Source of the DNA: CAXXOK01 sp035399245 | Lineage (GTDB): Bacteria > Bacillota > Clostridia > Christensenellales > Aristaeellaceae | Direction: 5' to 3' | NCBI GenBank assembly: GCA_035399245.1 | Contig: DAOPIR010000001.1 | Location: 1-64,000, forward strand | Length of the DNA: 64,000 nt | In this document: piece after piece, positions 33,470 through 42,213 of the stretch | Position numbering within the stretch: the stretch's first letter is position 1 | How the letters are laid out: each line of letters begins with the position of its first letter | Translations under genes and position numbers: made by a program | The notes under the pieces: generated by a model | The model's database searches: none | What the model was told of the DNA's origin: nothing | What the model saw: only the letters and a program-made list of their open reading frames with translations

Positions 33470-34402
33470 TTACTTAAGTTGTTCCCTGTTCCACGCGAGC
33501 AGGGCGCCAAGTTTGGTGCCAAAGCCCAGCGCGCGGTACATCGGCTCGTCACACGGCGCGCACCCTACCCACAGCGATACGATCCCTTCCTGCGCGCAGG
33601 TTATCTGTACATATTTCGTCAGCTGGCGCGCAATGCCCTGCCCGCGGAACACCGGCTCGATATAAAAATCCTCGAATACGCCCGCGATACGGCACTGAAA
33701 CGTGGAAAAAATGCAGCTCACGGAGCACGTGCCCACCACACGCGTGCGGTATTTGGCCACATAAAAGCGGATGGCTCCGTCATCAATCGCCTCACGCAGG
33801 GCCATGCGTTGTTCCTCGGTAAGCTGCGGCTCCCCGATGGCGCGCTTATAATTGGCCTGCAGGGTGAAAATCTGGGAGATATCGGCTTCCCGCAGCGCCT
33901 CGCAGCGGATGGACAGCTCCTCGGGCGGCAGCACCATCATAAAATCACCGTCCGTGTTGTAACCGTTGGGCCGGAAGCCCAGCGATTCCCAAAACCTCCG
34001 CGCGCGGTTGGAGTGTGTGCCCAGCTCGTAATAGGCCGCCCGCTCCCGCTTTTGCAGCAGGCGGAAGCATGCCTTGCCAAAGCCTCTGCCGCGGTAAGGC
34101 GCGAAGATGCACATCTCCATCACGAAGCACTTGCCGTCCTCGCTGTGATAGGTGCAGCACAGGCAAAAGCCGATCCGCTCGCCGCCCTCCGCAACAAAAT
34201 AGCGGTGCGCCGTATCCATGGGGCGCGCGCAGAGCTTTTCGATCGCGTCCCGGTATTCGTCCGAACGGAAGTAGGCCAGGTCCTCCGCATCCATCGGCTC
34301 GCACAGGTCGGACGACGGGATGAGGTCATCTGCCAAATAGGCGTCAAACGCCTCGCGATACGCGCGGATATCCTCCGGCGTTTCAATCAACTGCAGGTTC
34401 AT
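33470..34402 (-). CDS. Tandem GNAT acetyltransferase
   Basis: A 310-residue protein made of two acetyl-CoA-dependent GNAT domains. The first has the acetyl-CoA loop MEMCIFAPYRGRGFGKACFR (about residues 94-113), then a RRFWESLGF C-terminal element. The second has DFYIEPVFRGQGIARQLTKY (about 243-262) with the R-G-Q-G-I/A loop and ends in MYRALGFG. Substrates are unknown. Its start overlaps the stop of the FetB-like gene (ATGA, 34399-34402), so it belongs to the same transcript. Confidence 0.88.
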   Translation of the reverse strand: MNLQLIETPEDIRAYREAFDAYLADDLIPSSDLCEPMDAEDLAYFRSDEYRDAIEKLCARPMDTAHRYFVAEGGERIGFCLCCTYHSEDGKCFVMEMCIFAPYRGRGFGKACFRLLQKRERAAYYELGTHSNRARRFWESLGFRPNGYNTDGDFMMVLPPEELSIRCEALREADISQIFTLQANYKRAIGEPQLTEEQRMALREAIDDGAIRFYVAKYRTRVVGTCSVSCIFSTFQCRIAGVFEDFYIEPVFRGQGIARQLTKYVQITCAQEGIVSLWVGCAPCDEPMYRALGFGTKLGALLAWNREQLK

Positions 34403-35184
34403 ACCGCACTTCCAATCTGTATTTGGCTGCGCTTATTGTACAGGGTACGGTACCCGAAGTACAGCGACGCAAACGTGGACAGGCATACCGTGGTGCAGAT
34501 GGCGATCATGATGGCGATCTGGTAGAGGATGGCCGTCATCGGCAGCGTGCCGGAGAGGATTTGGCCGGTCATCATCCCGGGCAGCGATACGATGCCGGTG
34601 CCAAGCATGGAGTTGATGGTGGGCAGGATGGCCGTTTCCATCGCCTGCCGCACCAGCGGCAAAAACAGCTTGTCCGGCTTCACGCCCATGTTCTGCAGGG
34701 TTTCGATGCGCACGGTCTGGTCCTCCAGCAGCTGATAGAAGGTTTTTAAGCCCAGCGACACGCCCGTCATGGTGTTGCCCATCACCATGCCCGCAATGGG
34801 GATCACGTAGCGCGGATTGCCAAGGCTTTCGCCAACGACCAGCCATACGAAATACGCTGTCACCATCAGCCCCGAAAACGCAATGGACGCGGCCACAATC
34901 AGGCGAAAGCGCGGGTTGAGCCGCTTATTGATGGAAAACACGCGGAAGATTGCAAAGGCAATCATGCCCGCGAGATACACCACGATAAACAAAGGGTGCG
35001 GGTTTTGGAAGATATAGGTCAGTATCAGGCCCGCCAGCGTAAGCTGCAGCGACATGCGTACGCTCGCCCACAGCACGCTTCTGGTCTTGTTGATCTTGCC
35101 AAAGCGCATTACCGAGATCACCACGAGCAGCAGCAGGTAGATCAGCGCAAATTGCCACAGCTTGATCTGCACGATATCCGTCAT
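34399..35184 (-). CDS. fetB: FetB-like (UPF0014) ABC exporter permease
   Basis: A 261-residue membrane protein of the UPF0014 family, whose E. coli member FetB works with FetA to export iron and aid resistance to peroxide. The conserved stretch IPIAGMVMGNTMTGVSLGLK and the block SMLGTGIVSLPGMMTGQILS are diagnostic. About seven membrane helices are visible. The start overlaps the stop of the ATPase gene by four bases (35181-35184). Iron as substrate is inferred from the family. Confidence 0.9.
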   Translation of the reverse strand: MTDIVQIKLWQFALIYLLLLVVISVMRFGKINKTRSVLWASVRMSLQLTLAGLILTYIFQNPHPLFIVVYLAGMIAFAIFRVFSINKRLNPRFRLIVAASIAFSGLMVTAYFVWLVVGESLGNPRYVIPIAGMVMGNTMTGVSLGLKTFYQLLEDQTVRIETLQNMGVKPDKLFLPLVRQAMETAILPTINSMLGTGIVSLPGMMTGQILSGTLPMTAILYQIAIMIAICTTVCLSTFASLYFGYRTLYNKRSQIQIGSAV

Positions 35185-35813
35185 TCGCAGGCCTCCTCTG
35201 TGAGTGCGATGCGGTGATCCGCATACGCGGCGGCCAGCACCGGGTCGTGGGAGATGGCAACCAGCGTGATGCCCTCCTGCCGGCAGTGCGCCTTGATGCG
35301 CTCCAGCAGCTGCCGCGCGGTTTTCTGGTCCAGCGCCGAGGTCGGCTCATCCAGCATCAGCACCTTCGGGCGCATGGCCAGGTGGATGGCCAGAAACACG
35401 CGCTGGCGCTCACCGCCCGAAAGCGTCTGACAGCGCGAGGTGAGCGGCATTTCGAGGCTGCACAAGTGCAGGCAGGAGAGCATTTCCTCCTCGCTTGCGC
35501 AGGGCTCGCCGCGATAGGCAAAGTATTGCTCAAAATTGCCGCGGATGGTATCGTCAAACAGGTACACCACCTGGCCGGCCAGCAGCACCTCCCGACGCAG
35601 CCGGATGGCGTCGATCTCGTTGATATCGGTGCCGCCGTAGCGCACGGTGCCCTCGGCGGGCGAAAGCGTGCCGTTAAACAGCCGCAGCAGCGTGGTTTTG
35701 CCCGATCCGCTTGCGCCGCAGATGAACGTGGCGCTGCCTTGTTCGATCTCGATGGCGGGGTAGCGCAGGGTATCCAGGTACCGCAGGTTTTTTGCTGTAA
35801 TGATCGCTTGCAT
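35181..35813 (-). CDS. fetA: FetA-like ABC transporter ATP-binding protein
   Basis: A 210-residue ATPase with Walker A GASGSGKTTLLRLF, signature TLSGGERQRVFLAIHLAM and Walker B VLMLDEPTSALDQK. Its pairing and four-base overlap with the UPF0014 permease identify it as the FetA-like partner. I start it at 35813 (MQAIITAK), four bases after the stop of the upstream ABC-2 permease; an in-frame ATG at 35864 would lie inside that gene. The short length is normal for FetA. Confidence 0.9.
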   Translation of the reverse strand: MQAIITAKNLRYLDTLRYPAIEIEQGSATFICGASGSGKTTLLRLFNGTLSPAEGTVRYGGTDINEIDAIRLRREVLLAGQVVYLFDDTIRGNFEQYFAYRGEPCASEEEMLSCLHLCSLEMPLTSRCQTLSGGERQRVFLAIHLAMRPKVLMLDEPTSALDQKTARQLLERIKAHCRQEGITLVAISHDPVLAAAYADHRIALTEEACE

Positions 35814-35817
35814 ATCG

Positions 35818-36621
35818 TTACACCGCCAAATCGCGCCGACTAAAGGCGACCACCGCACCGGCATACAGCAGCGCCGCGCCGATGAACAGCACCATCACGC
35901 CGCCCATGGCCCCGCTTGTGCCCGCGGCAATGGCCTCGGGCCGGAAGAGCGTGAAGAACGTGGCATATTTCAAGGATTCGGTCTTGTCACCCGCCTGCGC
36001 CAGCAGCTGCAGCACAAACATCACCCCGGGGATACCCGCACCGAAGGCCAGCGAGGTACGGGATTCGTTGAATACACACGAGGAAAGGAAGCAGACGCCG
36101 CCGATGAACAGCTGCAGCCCCAAAAGCCCCAGGTTGACAAGCAGCAGCCTGCCGGTTTCGGCCTGCTTTGGCGCATAGGCCGCGATAGTGACGATCTCCA
36201 GCGCCGTTGTAAACACGACCAGCGCCACGATGCCCGTGATCAGCACCATCATCTGGGTAATCGCCACCGTGCGGCGCTTGACCGGCGCGGCCAGCAGCGA
36301 AGCCATCGATCCCCGATCCACATAGCGCGCCACCAGCCCGTTGCCGCGGATGATGGCGAAGATCATCGGGAACAAAAGCAGGATATAGCCGTACAGGCCC
36401 GACACCATATATCCCAGCAGCGTTAAGGATTCCTCGGTGAAATCCATGCTGAACGCGGCCATCATCTGCGGCATGGTCTCGTTGAACTGGCGAAACATGG
36501 TCAGCATTTCCGGCGAATACATCACGATAATCATCACGACATACAGGGCGAGGATGGCGGCAAATATCACCAGCAGTTTCCAGCTGGATTTCATTTCGCG
36601 CTTATACAGCGTCGCGTTCAT
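35818..36621 (-). CDS. ABC-2 family transporter permease
   Basis: A 267-residue permease with six membrane helices, in the small NatB/YhaP-like ABC-2 layout without a large external domain. The N-terminus is MNATLYKREMKSSWKLLVI and helices include SGLYGYILLLFPMIFAIIR and VLITGIVALVVFTTALEIV. It overlaps the stop of the ATPase gene (ATGA at 36618-36621). The substrate is unknown. Confidence 0.88.
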   Translation of the reverse strand: MNATLYKREMKSSWKLLVIFAAILALYVVMIIVMYSPEMLTMFRQFNETMPQMMAAFSMDFTEESLTLLGYMVSGLYGYILLLFPMIFAIIRGNGLVARYVDRGSMASLLAAPVKRRTVAITQMMVLITGIVALVVFTTALEIVTIAAYAPKQAETGRLLLVNLGLLGLQLFIGGVCFLSSCVFNESRTSLAFGAGIPGVMFVLQLLAQAGDKTESLKYATFFTLFRPEAIAAGTSGAMGGVMVLFIGAALLYAGAVVAFSRRDLAV

Positions 36622-37505
36622 TCGGCCTCACCTCCGTAATACTGCAAAAAGATCTCTTCCAGGCTCTGGTTGGGCGCGGTGAGGTTTTGCACGGGGTAGC
36701 GGTTCAGCGCGGCGATCAGGTCGCGGATCGTATCGCCCACGGTAACCGCCACGCGGTGGTGGGTGAGCATCTCGGTGTGCAAATCCTCCTTGCAAAACGC
36801 CTCGGCGGCTTTGGAGTTTTCAAACGTGATGATGTACTTTTTCTGCTGCTTAGCCTTAAGCGCGTCTACCGAGTCCACCGCCACCAGCTTGCCCTGCCGG
36901 ATGATGCCCACACGATGGCAGGTGCGCTCCACCTCTTCAAACATGTGGCTGGACATCAGGATGGTTTTCCCGCGCTCCTTTTCGTGCATCACCAGCTCGA
37001 TAAAGCGGCTCTGCATCAGCGGGTCCAGCCCGCTGGTGGGCTCGTCCAAAATCAAAATGGACGGATCGTGCATCAGGGCGGCCACGATGCCGAGCTTCTG
37101 CTTCATCCCCTTGGACATCTTCTTGATGCGGCCCGCGGGATTGAGGTCAAACCGTTCCAGCAGCTCCCGCTGGCGGCCCGTGCCCTGCATGCCGCGGTAG
37201 CGCGCGATAAAACGCAGGTATTCCGTGCCGGTCATATCGTCAAAAAAGGCGATCTCCCCGGGCACATAGCCCAGCGTCCGCTGGATCTGGGCGCGCTGCG
37301 CCCAGCAATCCATGCCGCCGATTTGGCAAACCCCCGCCCGCGGCTTCAAAAAGCCCATCAGGTGCCGGATGGTGGTGGTTTTGCCCGCGCCGTTGGGGCC
37401 CAAAAAGCCGAACGCCTCGCCCTCGTCAACGGCGAATGAAACGTCAAACACGCCGCGATGGCCACCGTAATCCCGGGTCAGATTTTGGATGGAAACGACG
37501 CTCAT
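36618..37505 (-). CDS. ABC transporter ATP-binding protein
   Basis: A 295-residue ATPase with Walker A GPNGAGKTTTIRHLMG, signature KMSKGMKQKLGIVAALMHDP and Walker B ILILDEPTSGLDP. The C-terminal extension of about 80 residues ends in NQSLEEIFLQYYGGEAE, typical of CcmA/DrrA-like exporters. It is the first gene of the seven-gene minus-strand run and has a strong AAGGAGG ribosome site eight bases upstream. It powers the permease encoded directly downstream. Confidence 0.92.
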   Translation of the reverse strand: MSVVSIQNLTRDYGGHRGVFDVSFAVDEGEAFGFLGPNGAGKTTTIRHLMGFLKPRAGVCQIGGMDCWAQRAQIQRTLGYVPGEIAFFDDMTGTEYLRFIARYRGMQGTGRQRELLERFDLNPAGRIKKMSKGMKQKLGIVAALMHDPSILILDEPTSGLDPLMQSRFIELVMHEKERGKTILMSSHMFEEVERTCHRVGIIRQGKLVAVDSVDALKAKQQKKYIITFENSKAAEAFCKEDLHTEMLTHHRVAVTVGDTIRDLIAALNRYPVQNLTAPNQSLEEIFLQYYGGEAE

Positions 37506-37541
37506 ACCGGTATCCTCCTTGTGGTAATCTGCGATGAGCCC

Positions 37542-37570
37542 ATCATACCAATACCTTGTAACAATTGCAA
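37542..37570 (-). promoter_or_regulatory. Promoter of the 37505-30585 run
   Basis: TTGCAA (37570-37565), a 17-base spacer and TATGAT (37547-37542) on the minus strand, about 37 bases upstream of the first start codon. Confidence 0.65.
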
Positions 37571-37619
37571 ACGAAACCGTACCATTCGTCCCGCTTTATG
37601 CCTGTAAACCGGCCTTGTG

Positions 37620-37628
37620 TGTTATAAT
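37620..37628 (+). promoter_or_regulatory. Extended -10 promoter of the MoxR operon
   Basis: TGTTATAAT, an extended -10 element with a perfect hexamer, 26 bases upstream of the moxR-like gene. It is identical to the element at 13385-13393. No clear -35 is seen. Confidence 0.65.
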
Positions 37629-37654
37629 AGGCAAAACATAGTGAGAAAGTTCAG

Positions 37655-38617
37655 GTGATCCCCGTGCAAACAACCCAACCTGCCGTATTTGCCAAAACCG
37701 TACAGGATAATATCGCCCGCGTCATCGTGGGCAAGCGGGACGTGATCGAAAAGATGATGGCCGCGCTGATTGCCAAAGGGCATGTGCTTTTGGAGGATGT
37801 GCCGGGCACCGGCAAAACGGTGCTGTCCAAAAGCCTGGCAAAGTCGCTGAGCTGCCGCTTTGCGCGCATCCAATTCACGCCCGACCTGATGCCATCCGAC
37901 ATCACGGGCAACAGCGTATACCAGCCTTCCACGGGCGAGTTTGAGTTTAAGCCCGGCCCCGTGTTTACCAACATTCTGCTCGCCGATGAAATTAACCGTG
38001 CCACGCCGCGCACGCAGTCGGCGCTGTTGGAGTGCATGGAGGAGCGGCAGGTAACCGAAGGCGGCGTAACCCGCAAGCTGGAAGCCCCGTTCTTGGTCAT
38101 CGCCACGCAAAACCCCGTGGAAATTCAGGGCACGTTTGCCCTGCCCGAGGCGCAGCTGGACCGCTTTTTAATGCGGCTTTCGATGGGCTATCCCGAAGGG
38201 GACGAGGCGCTGGCAATCCTCAACCGCTTTATCCAAAACGATCCCATGACGGAGCTGGCCGCCGTTGCCACCGCTGCGGACTTGATCGCCGCGCAGGCCG
38301 CCTGCCCGAACGTGCAGGTGTCCGAGCCCGTGATGCGCTATATCGCCGCGCTGTGCGAGTTTACCCGCAAGCAGCCCAAGGTGCTGCTGGGCGTCAGCCC
38401 GCGCGGCATGCTGGCGCTGATGCGCGCCGCACAGGCGCTGGCGCTGATCCGCGGACGTGATTTTGTAACCCCGGACGACGTGAAAGCCCTTGCCGTGCCG
38501 GTGCTGGCGCACCGCGTGATCGTGCGCGGCGTGTACGGCAAAACCGACGCCGCCCAGGGCATTATCGCAGACGCGATGAAAACCGTACCGGTACCCACCG
38601 AGGATCCCGACGCATGA
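37655..38617 (+). CDS. MoxR-family AAA+ ATPase
   Basis: A roughly 320-residue AAA+ ATPase of the MoxR family, which acts as a chaperone in complex assembly. Walker A is EDVPGTGKTVLSKSLA, Walker B is ILLADEINRATPRTQSALLE, sensor 1 is LVIATQNPVE, and GTFALPEAQLDRFLMRL is a family hallmark. The start is a GTG, either 37655 or 37664; AGGTGA fits the second slightly better, which would shorten the protein by three residues. It is followed by DUF58 and DUF4129-like genes with four-base overlaps, the classic MoxR operon. Confidence 0.93.
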   Translation: MIPVQTTQPAVFAKTVQDNIARVIVGKRDVIEKMMAALIAKGHVLLEDVPGTGKTVLSKSLAKSLSCRFARIQFTPDLMPSDITGNSVYQPSTGEFEFKPGPVFTNILLADEINRATPRTQSALLECMEERQVTEGGVTRKLEAPFLVIATQNPVEIQGTFALPEAQLDRFLMRLSMGYPEGDEALAILNRFIQNDPMTELAAVATAADLIAAQAACPNVQVSEPVMRYIAALCEFTRKQPKVLLGVSPRGMLALMRAAQALALIRGRDFVTPDDVKALAVPVLAHRVIVRGVYGKTDAAQGIIADAMKTVPVPTEDPDA

Positions 38618-39702
38618 GCATGTTCGTACTGCTGGTCGTGGTTGCCTTTCTGGTGCTGCTGCAAGGCTGGATCGTGGGCAAAACCGGACTGCGCAAGCTG
38701 ACCTACGAACGCCGGTTTTCCGCCGCCGACGGCTACGAGGGCGATCAGGTGCAGATGATCGAGGTTATCCGCAACCGAAAACTGCTGCCCGTGCCGATGG
38801 TCAAGGCGGAAAGCCATATTTCGCCGCACCTGCAATTTCATTCCGATAAGGAAGTGCACATTTCCGGCAAGCGCTACCATAAAAGCGTATTCTATTTAAA
38901 GCCGTTCCAGCAGATTACCCGCACGCACGAGGTGCGGCTGCTCAAGCGCGGCTACTACAACGCGGGCTCGGTGTCGGTGCAGGCCAGCGACCTGTTCGGG
39001 CTGCACATGCCGCGCATGCAGGTGGACACAGGCGCGGCCATCGAGGTGTATCCGCGCCTGCTCTCGCCCGATGAAATTCCGCTGCCCTCCACGCGCTGGC
39101 AGGGCGACCTGCTGGTGAAGCGCTGGATTATTCCCGATCCGATCTGGGTAAGCGGCATCCGCCCCTATACGTCGGGCGACGATCCCGGTGATATCCACTG
39201 GCGCGCCACGGCGCGCACCGGCGTTTTGCAGGTGAAGGTGCATGAAAAGACCGCCGATCCCAAAGCGCTGATCATCATCAACGCGCAGATGACCGAAAAC
39301 CAATGGGGCGACCTGATGGAGTACGAGCAGCAGGTGGTGGAGTACATGATCTCCGCGACCGCAACGCTGTGCATTACCTCGCTTCGCCAGGGCGTGGAGG
39401 CGGGCTTTGCCATCAATGTGCCCGTGGATGAAGAAGAGGGATTTACGCTGCTGGCGCCCTCCCGATCCTCCACACGCGAAGGCGAAATCCTCTCCACCAT
39501 GGCGCACCTCACGCTCAAGCGCACACAGACGATATTAAAGGTGCTCGACGACCTGCGCACCCTGACGGGCATGGATATGCTGCTGCTGTCGGTGTATGAT
39601 TCCGAGCTGATCGAACAGCGGCTGGACGCGCTGCGCGCCAGCGGGAACACCGTGTCCCTGCAGCTGATCGATCGGATCGGTGCACAGGAGGAGGCATCAT
39701 GA
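38614..39702 (+). CDS. DUF58 domain protein
   Basis: A 362-residue protein with one N-terminal membrane helix and a C-terminal DUF58 domain, a von-Willebrand-A-like fold that partners with MoxR ATPases. The signature GIRPYTSGDDPGDIHWRATA is present at about residues 180-199. Its ATG overlaps the stop of moxR (38614-38617) and its own stop overlaps the next start, so all three proteins should be made together. The MoxR-DUF58 pair is thought to help mature or activate protein complexes; the client here is not known. Confidence 0.92.
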   Translation: MSMFVLLVVVAFLVLLQGWIVGKTGLRKLTYERRFSAADGYEGDQVQMIEVIRNRKLLPVPMVKAESHISPHLQFHSDKEVHISGKRYHKSVFYLKPFQQITRTHEVRLLKRGYYNAGSVSVQASDLFGLHMPRMQVDTGAAIEVYPRLLSPDEIPLPSTRWQGDLLVKRWIIPDPIWVSGIRPYTSGDDPGDIHWRATARTGVLQVKVHEKTADPKALIIINAQMTENQWGDLMEYEQQVVEYMISATATLCITSLRQGVEAGFAINVPVDEEEGFTLLAPSRSSTREGEILSTMAHLTLKRTQTILKVLDDLRTLTGMDMLLLSVYDSELIEQRLDALRASGNTVSLQLIDRIGAQEEAS

Positions 39703-40946
39703 GCAAGCGTATCTTTCCCAAGGTCTGGGCCGCGTTTTTGATCTATCTGGCGACGCTGCCGCTGTTTTTGCTGCCTGCCGCCGCGCTGATCCCCGGCCAT
39801 ATCTGGATTGCCGGGCTGCTGCCCGTTCCCGCGCTGCTGCTTACGGCCTGGGCGGGACGGCGGACGGCCGCCAAGCGCGTGCCCACGCTGCTTTTCAGTA
39901 TTTTGCTGATGGCGGCCGGCTGCACGGCGCTGTTTATCGGCATCCATCCGCTGGCCATCCTGCTGTTTCTGCCCTGCCTGTTTCTGATGCTGATTTTCAT
40001 GCCCGCGATGGCGCGGCCCGCGCATCAGGAGTGGCCGGCCTCATACCTGGGCTTTGGCATCGTGGTGCATATTATCGCGCAGTTTGTCAAAAACATGGAC
40101 GTGTTTGCCGGCGCTGCGTCCATTGTTACCTGGGCGTTTGCGGTGTACCTGATCGCGTGCCTGTTTGCTTTTAACCGCTCCGTGCTGATGGACAACAGCC
40201 CGTCCACGTCCAAGCCGCTGCTTTCGTTCAACCGCGGGCTGCTGGTAGGCTTCAGCCTGCTGGCTGTGCTGCTGGCCAACATCAAGGCCGTAGGCACCGC
40301 CATCCGCAGCGCGGTTTTATGGATTGTACAGGCGATCATCCGGTTTATCCTTTGGTTTTCCGCCCTGTTCGGCGGCGGCGAGGAAGTGATGCAGTCGGGC
40401 GAAACCGAATCCCAATCCATGGAGCTGCTGGGCGAAACCTCGGAGCCAAGCCTGTTTGCCCGGATTATGGAGGTCGTGCTGGCGGTTATCGCCGTCGCGG
40501 CGGTTGCACTGCTGCTCTACTTCGTGGGCAAGCACCTGTATAAGCTGCTCAAAAAGCTGTATCACATCATCCTCAATCAGCTGCAGGCCTACCGCCAGAA
40601 GATCTCGGCCGACTACAGCGACCAGAGCGAAAGCCTGCTGGACTGGAGCGAAATGCGAAAAACCGCCAGAGAGCGGATTGACCGCTTCCGGCGGCGTTAT
40701 CTGCCTACCGCATGGGAAAAGCTGACTCCCGCGCAGCGCGTGCGGCGCGTGTACGCCATCCTGCTGCGCAAGCCCGAGGCTCCCGATCCCGCGCTGACCG
40801 CGCAGGAGATGCTCAAAAGCGGCGCCCTCAAGCTATCCGCCGATGACGCCGCCGCGCTGGCCGCGCTGTACGATCAGGCCCGCTACAGCGATCACCCGAT
40901 CACCGACCGGCAGGCCAGCGAAGCGCGCAAGCGCACGGGCGTGTAA
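39699..40946 (+). CDS. DUF4129-like membrane protein
   Basis: A 415-residue membrane protein with about six helices in the first half, one more near residues 260-280, and a cytoplasmic C-terminal part. The last 90 residues (RVRRVYAILLRKPEAPDPAL and LAALYDQARYSDHPI) match the DUF4129 pattern found at the end of transglutaminase-like proteins in MoxR operons. No transglutaminase Cys-His-Asp core is visible between the helices and this tail. It overlaps the DUF58 gene by four bases and ends at a terminator. Confidence 0.75.
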   Translation: MSKRIFPKVWAAFLIYLATLPLFLLPAAALIPGHIWIAGLLPVPALLLTAWAGRRTAAKRVPTLLFSILLMAAGCTALFIGIHPLAILLFLPCLFLMLIFMPAMARPAHQEWPASYLGFGIVVHIIAQFVKNMDVFAGAASIVTWAFAVYLIACLFAFNRSVLMDNSPSTSKPLLSFNRGLLVGFSLLAVLLANIKAVGTAIRSAVLWIVQAIIRFILWFSALFGGGEEVMQSGETESQSMELLGETSEPSLFARIMEVVLAVIAVAAVALLLYFVGKHLYKLLKKLYHIILNQLQAYRQKISADYSDQSESLLDWSEMRKTARERIDRFRRRYLPTAWEKLTPAQRVRRVYAILLRKPEAPDPALTAQEMLKSGALKLSADDAAALAALYDQARYSDHPITDRQASEARKRTGV

Positions 40947-40979
40947 ACAAGTCCGGCGCGCCGCCCCCTATGCTTACTC

Positions 40980-41020
40980 CCGTCGCCAGCCGTGCACCGC
41001 GCGGTCGGCGGCGGTTTTTT
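40980..41020 (+). terminator. Terminator of the MoxR operon
   Basis: CCGTCGCC (40980-40987) and GGCGGCGG (41007-41014) form an 8-bp stem with one G-T pair, followed by six Ts. Confidence 0.8.
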
Positions 41021-41025
41021 GATTC

Positions 41026-41361
41026 CTACATATCGTCCAGCAGCTCGGCCTTTTTGGCAAGATACTCGGCCTCGGTAATCGCGCCGGATTGGTAGAGATC
41101 ATAAAATCTCTGAATACTGTCGGCGGTTTCGTCGGCCTCGGCGGGCGGCGGGCCGTCCTCCAGATAATAGCCGTAGGCGGGTTCCAGCGTTCCGATGCAG
41201 ATCCGGATAAAATCAATCAGCGCCCAGATTCCGCATCCGCCGACCGTAATCAGCTTTACAATTCCAAGCCCCGTATATCCCAGATAAAAGCGATCCACGC
41301 CGAACACACCCAGAAACAGCGACAGGAACATCGCAACAATCCTGCTTCTCTCGTTTTTCAA
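41026..41361 (-). CDS. TM2-domain protein with short C-terminal SHOCT-like helix
   Basis: A 111-residue protein with a TM2 domain: two membrane helices around a GVDRFYLGYTGLGIVKLITV motif, then a tail ending in IQRFYDLYQSGAITEAEYLA and KKAELLDDM, which is the SHOCT-like short helical module. Function of both is unknown. I favour the TTG start at 41361 because AAGGAGG lies eight bases upstream; an in-frame ATG at 41403 would add 14 residues but has a poorer ribosome site. Confidence 0.82.
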   Translation of the reverse strand: MKNERSRIVAMFLSLFLGVFGVDRFYLGYTGLGIVKLITVGGCGIWALIDFIRICIGTLEPAYGYYLEDGPPPAEADETADSIQRFYDLYQSGAITEAEYLAKKAELLDDM

Positions 41362-41565
41362 CCCATACGCCTCCTTGTATGATTTCGGTTCAATGTTCGC
41401 CATCCTGCGCCGTTCCCCTTTTTTCAGCGTATGCCGTCCAGCCGGTGTGCGTTTTCGCGGAAAATCCCATGTATTCCTTGTTCTATAAGGGATACAGCCC
41501 TTCCACGCAGCAAAACCCCTCCGTTTTCTCATCAAGGTCTAACGTGCTTTTAAGGCAATCCTGTG

Positions 41566-41594
41566 TTGTGCGGCGCGGCAACCCGTGCTATATT
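41566..41594 (+). promoter_or_regulatory. Promoter of the flavodoxin-like gene
   Basis: TTGTGC (41566-41571), a 17-base spacer ending in TGC, and TATATT (41589-41594), about 45 bases upstream of the start codon. Confidence 0.6.
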
Positions 41595-41640
41595 GAATAC
41601 ACACAGTGCATAAACAGGAATACGGAAAGGGGCTATTGTG

Positions 41641-42126
41641 ATGAATATCGGAATTATCGTCTATTCCCAAACCGGCAACACACTGGCCGTTGCCCAGAGG
41701 ATAAAGGACACCTGCATTGCCGCCGGACATACCGCGGACGTGCAGCAGATTACAGTGGAAAACCCGCACGACAGCGGACATATGTCGCTGGTCAACGCCC
41801 CTTCCGCCGAAGGCTACGACGCGTTGATCCTGGGCGCGCCCGTGCAGGCGTTTTCGCTTTGCCGCGCCATGACGCTGTATCTCCGGCAGCTGCCCAAGCT
41901 CAAGGGTGTGCCCGCCGGCTATTACATCACGCACGGCCTGCCCAAGCTGTGGATGGGCGGCAGCCGCGCGTATAAATCCCTGCGGTCCCTCTGCCTTAAG
42001 AAAGGCGCCGCGCCCGTGCAGTTGGGCGACGTATACTGGAAATCCGACCAGCGCGACGAGCTGATCGCCGGCGTCGTATCCGCCGCCGCCAAGTTTGCCG
42101 CAACCGCAACAGGGACATCGAAATAA
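41641..42126 (+). CDS. Flavodoxin-like protein
   Basis: A 161-residue FMN-binding electron-transfer protein. The N-terminal phosphate loop VYSQTGNTLAVAQRI (residues 7-21) and the second loop LILGAPVQAFSLCRAM are flavodoxin features; it resembles the flavodoxin-domain NADPH-reductase-like group. The ATG at 41641 and a GTG just before it at 41638 are both possible starts behind AAAGGGG. It is a single gene between a promoter and a long perfect terminator hairpin. Its redox partner is unknown. Confidence 0.85.
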   Translation: MNIGIIVYSQTGNTLAVAQRIKDTCIAAGHTADVQQITVENPHDSGHMSLVNAPSAEGYDALILGAPVQAFSLCRAMTLYLRQLPKLKGVPAGYYITHGLPKLWMGGSRAYKSLRSLCLKKGAAPVQLGDVYWKSDQRDELIAGVVSAAAKFAATATGTSK

Positions 42127-42159
42127 GTAAAGCTTACCAAAGCCGTGCCGCGATATAGC

Positions 42160-42200
42160 AACACACGGGACTGCCGTAATCAGGCAGTCCCGTGTGTTTG
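42160..42200 (+). terminator. Long perfect hairpin terminator between convergent genes
   Basis: A 16-bp perfect stem (42160-42175 with 42183-42198) encloses the loop GTAATCA, followed by TTTG. It separates the flavodoxin gene from the convergent membrane-protein gene and can act in both directions. Confidence 0.85.
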
Positions 42201-42213
42201 TATGCAATCCGCG

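Noticed and set aside
31340..37505. A defence island around the KAP NTPase
   Set aside because: Neighbours are transporters, an acetyltransferase and a methyltransferase without restriction, toxin or nuclease motifs, so a defence role rests on the KAP family alone.
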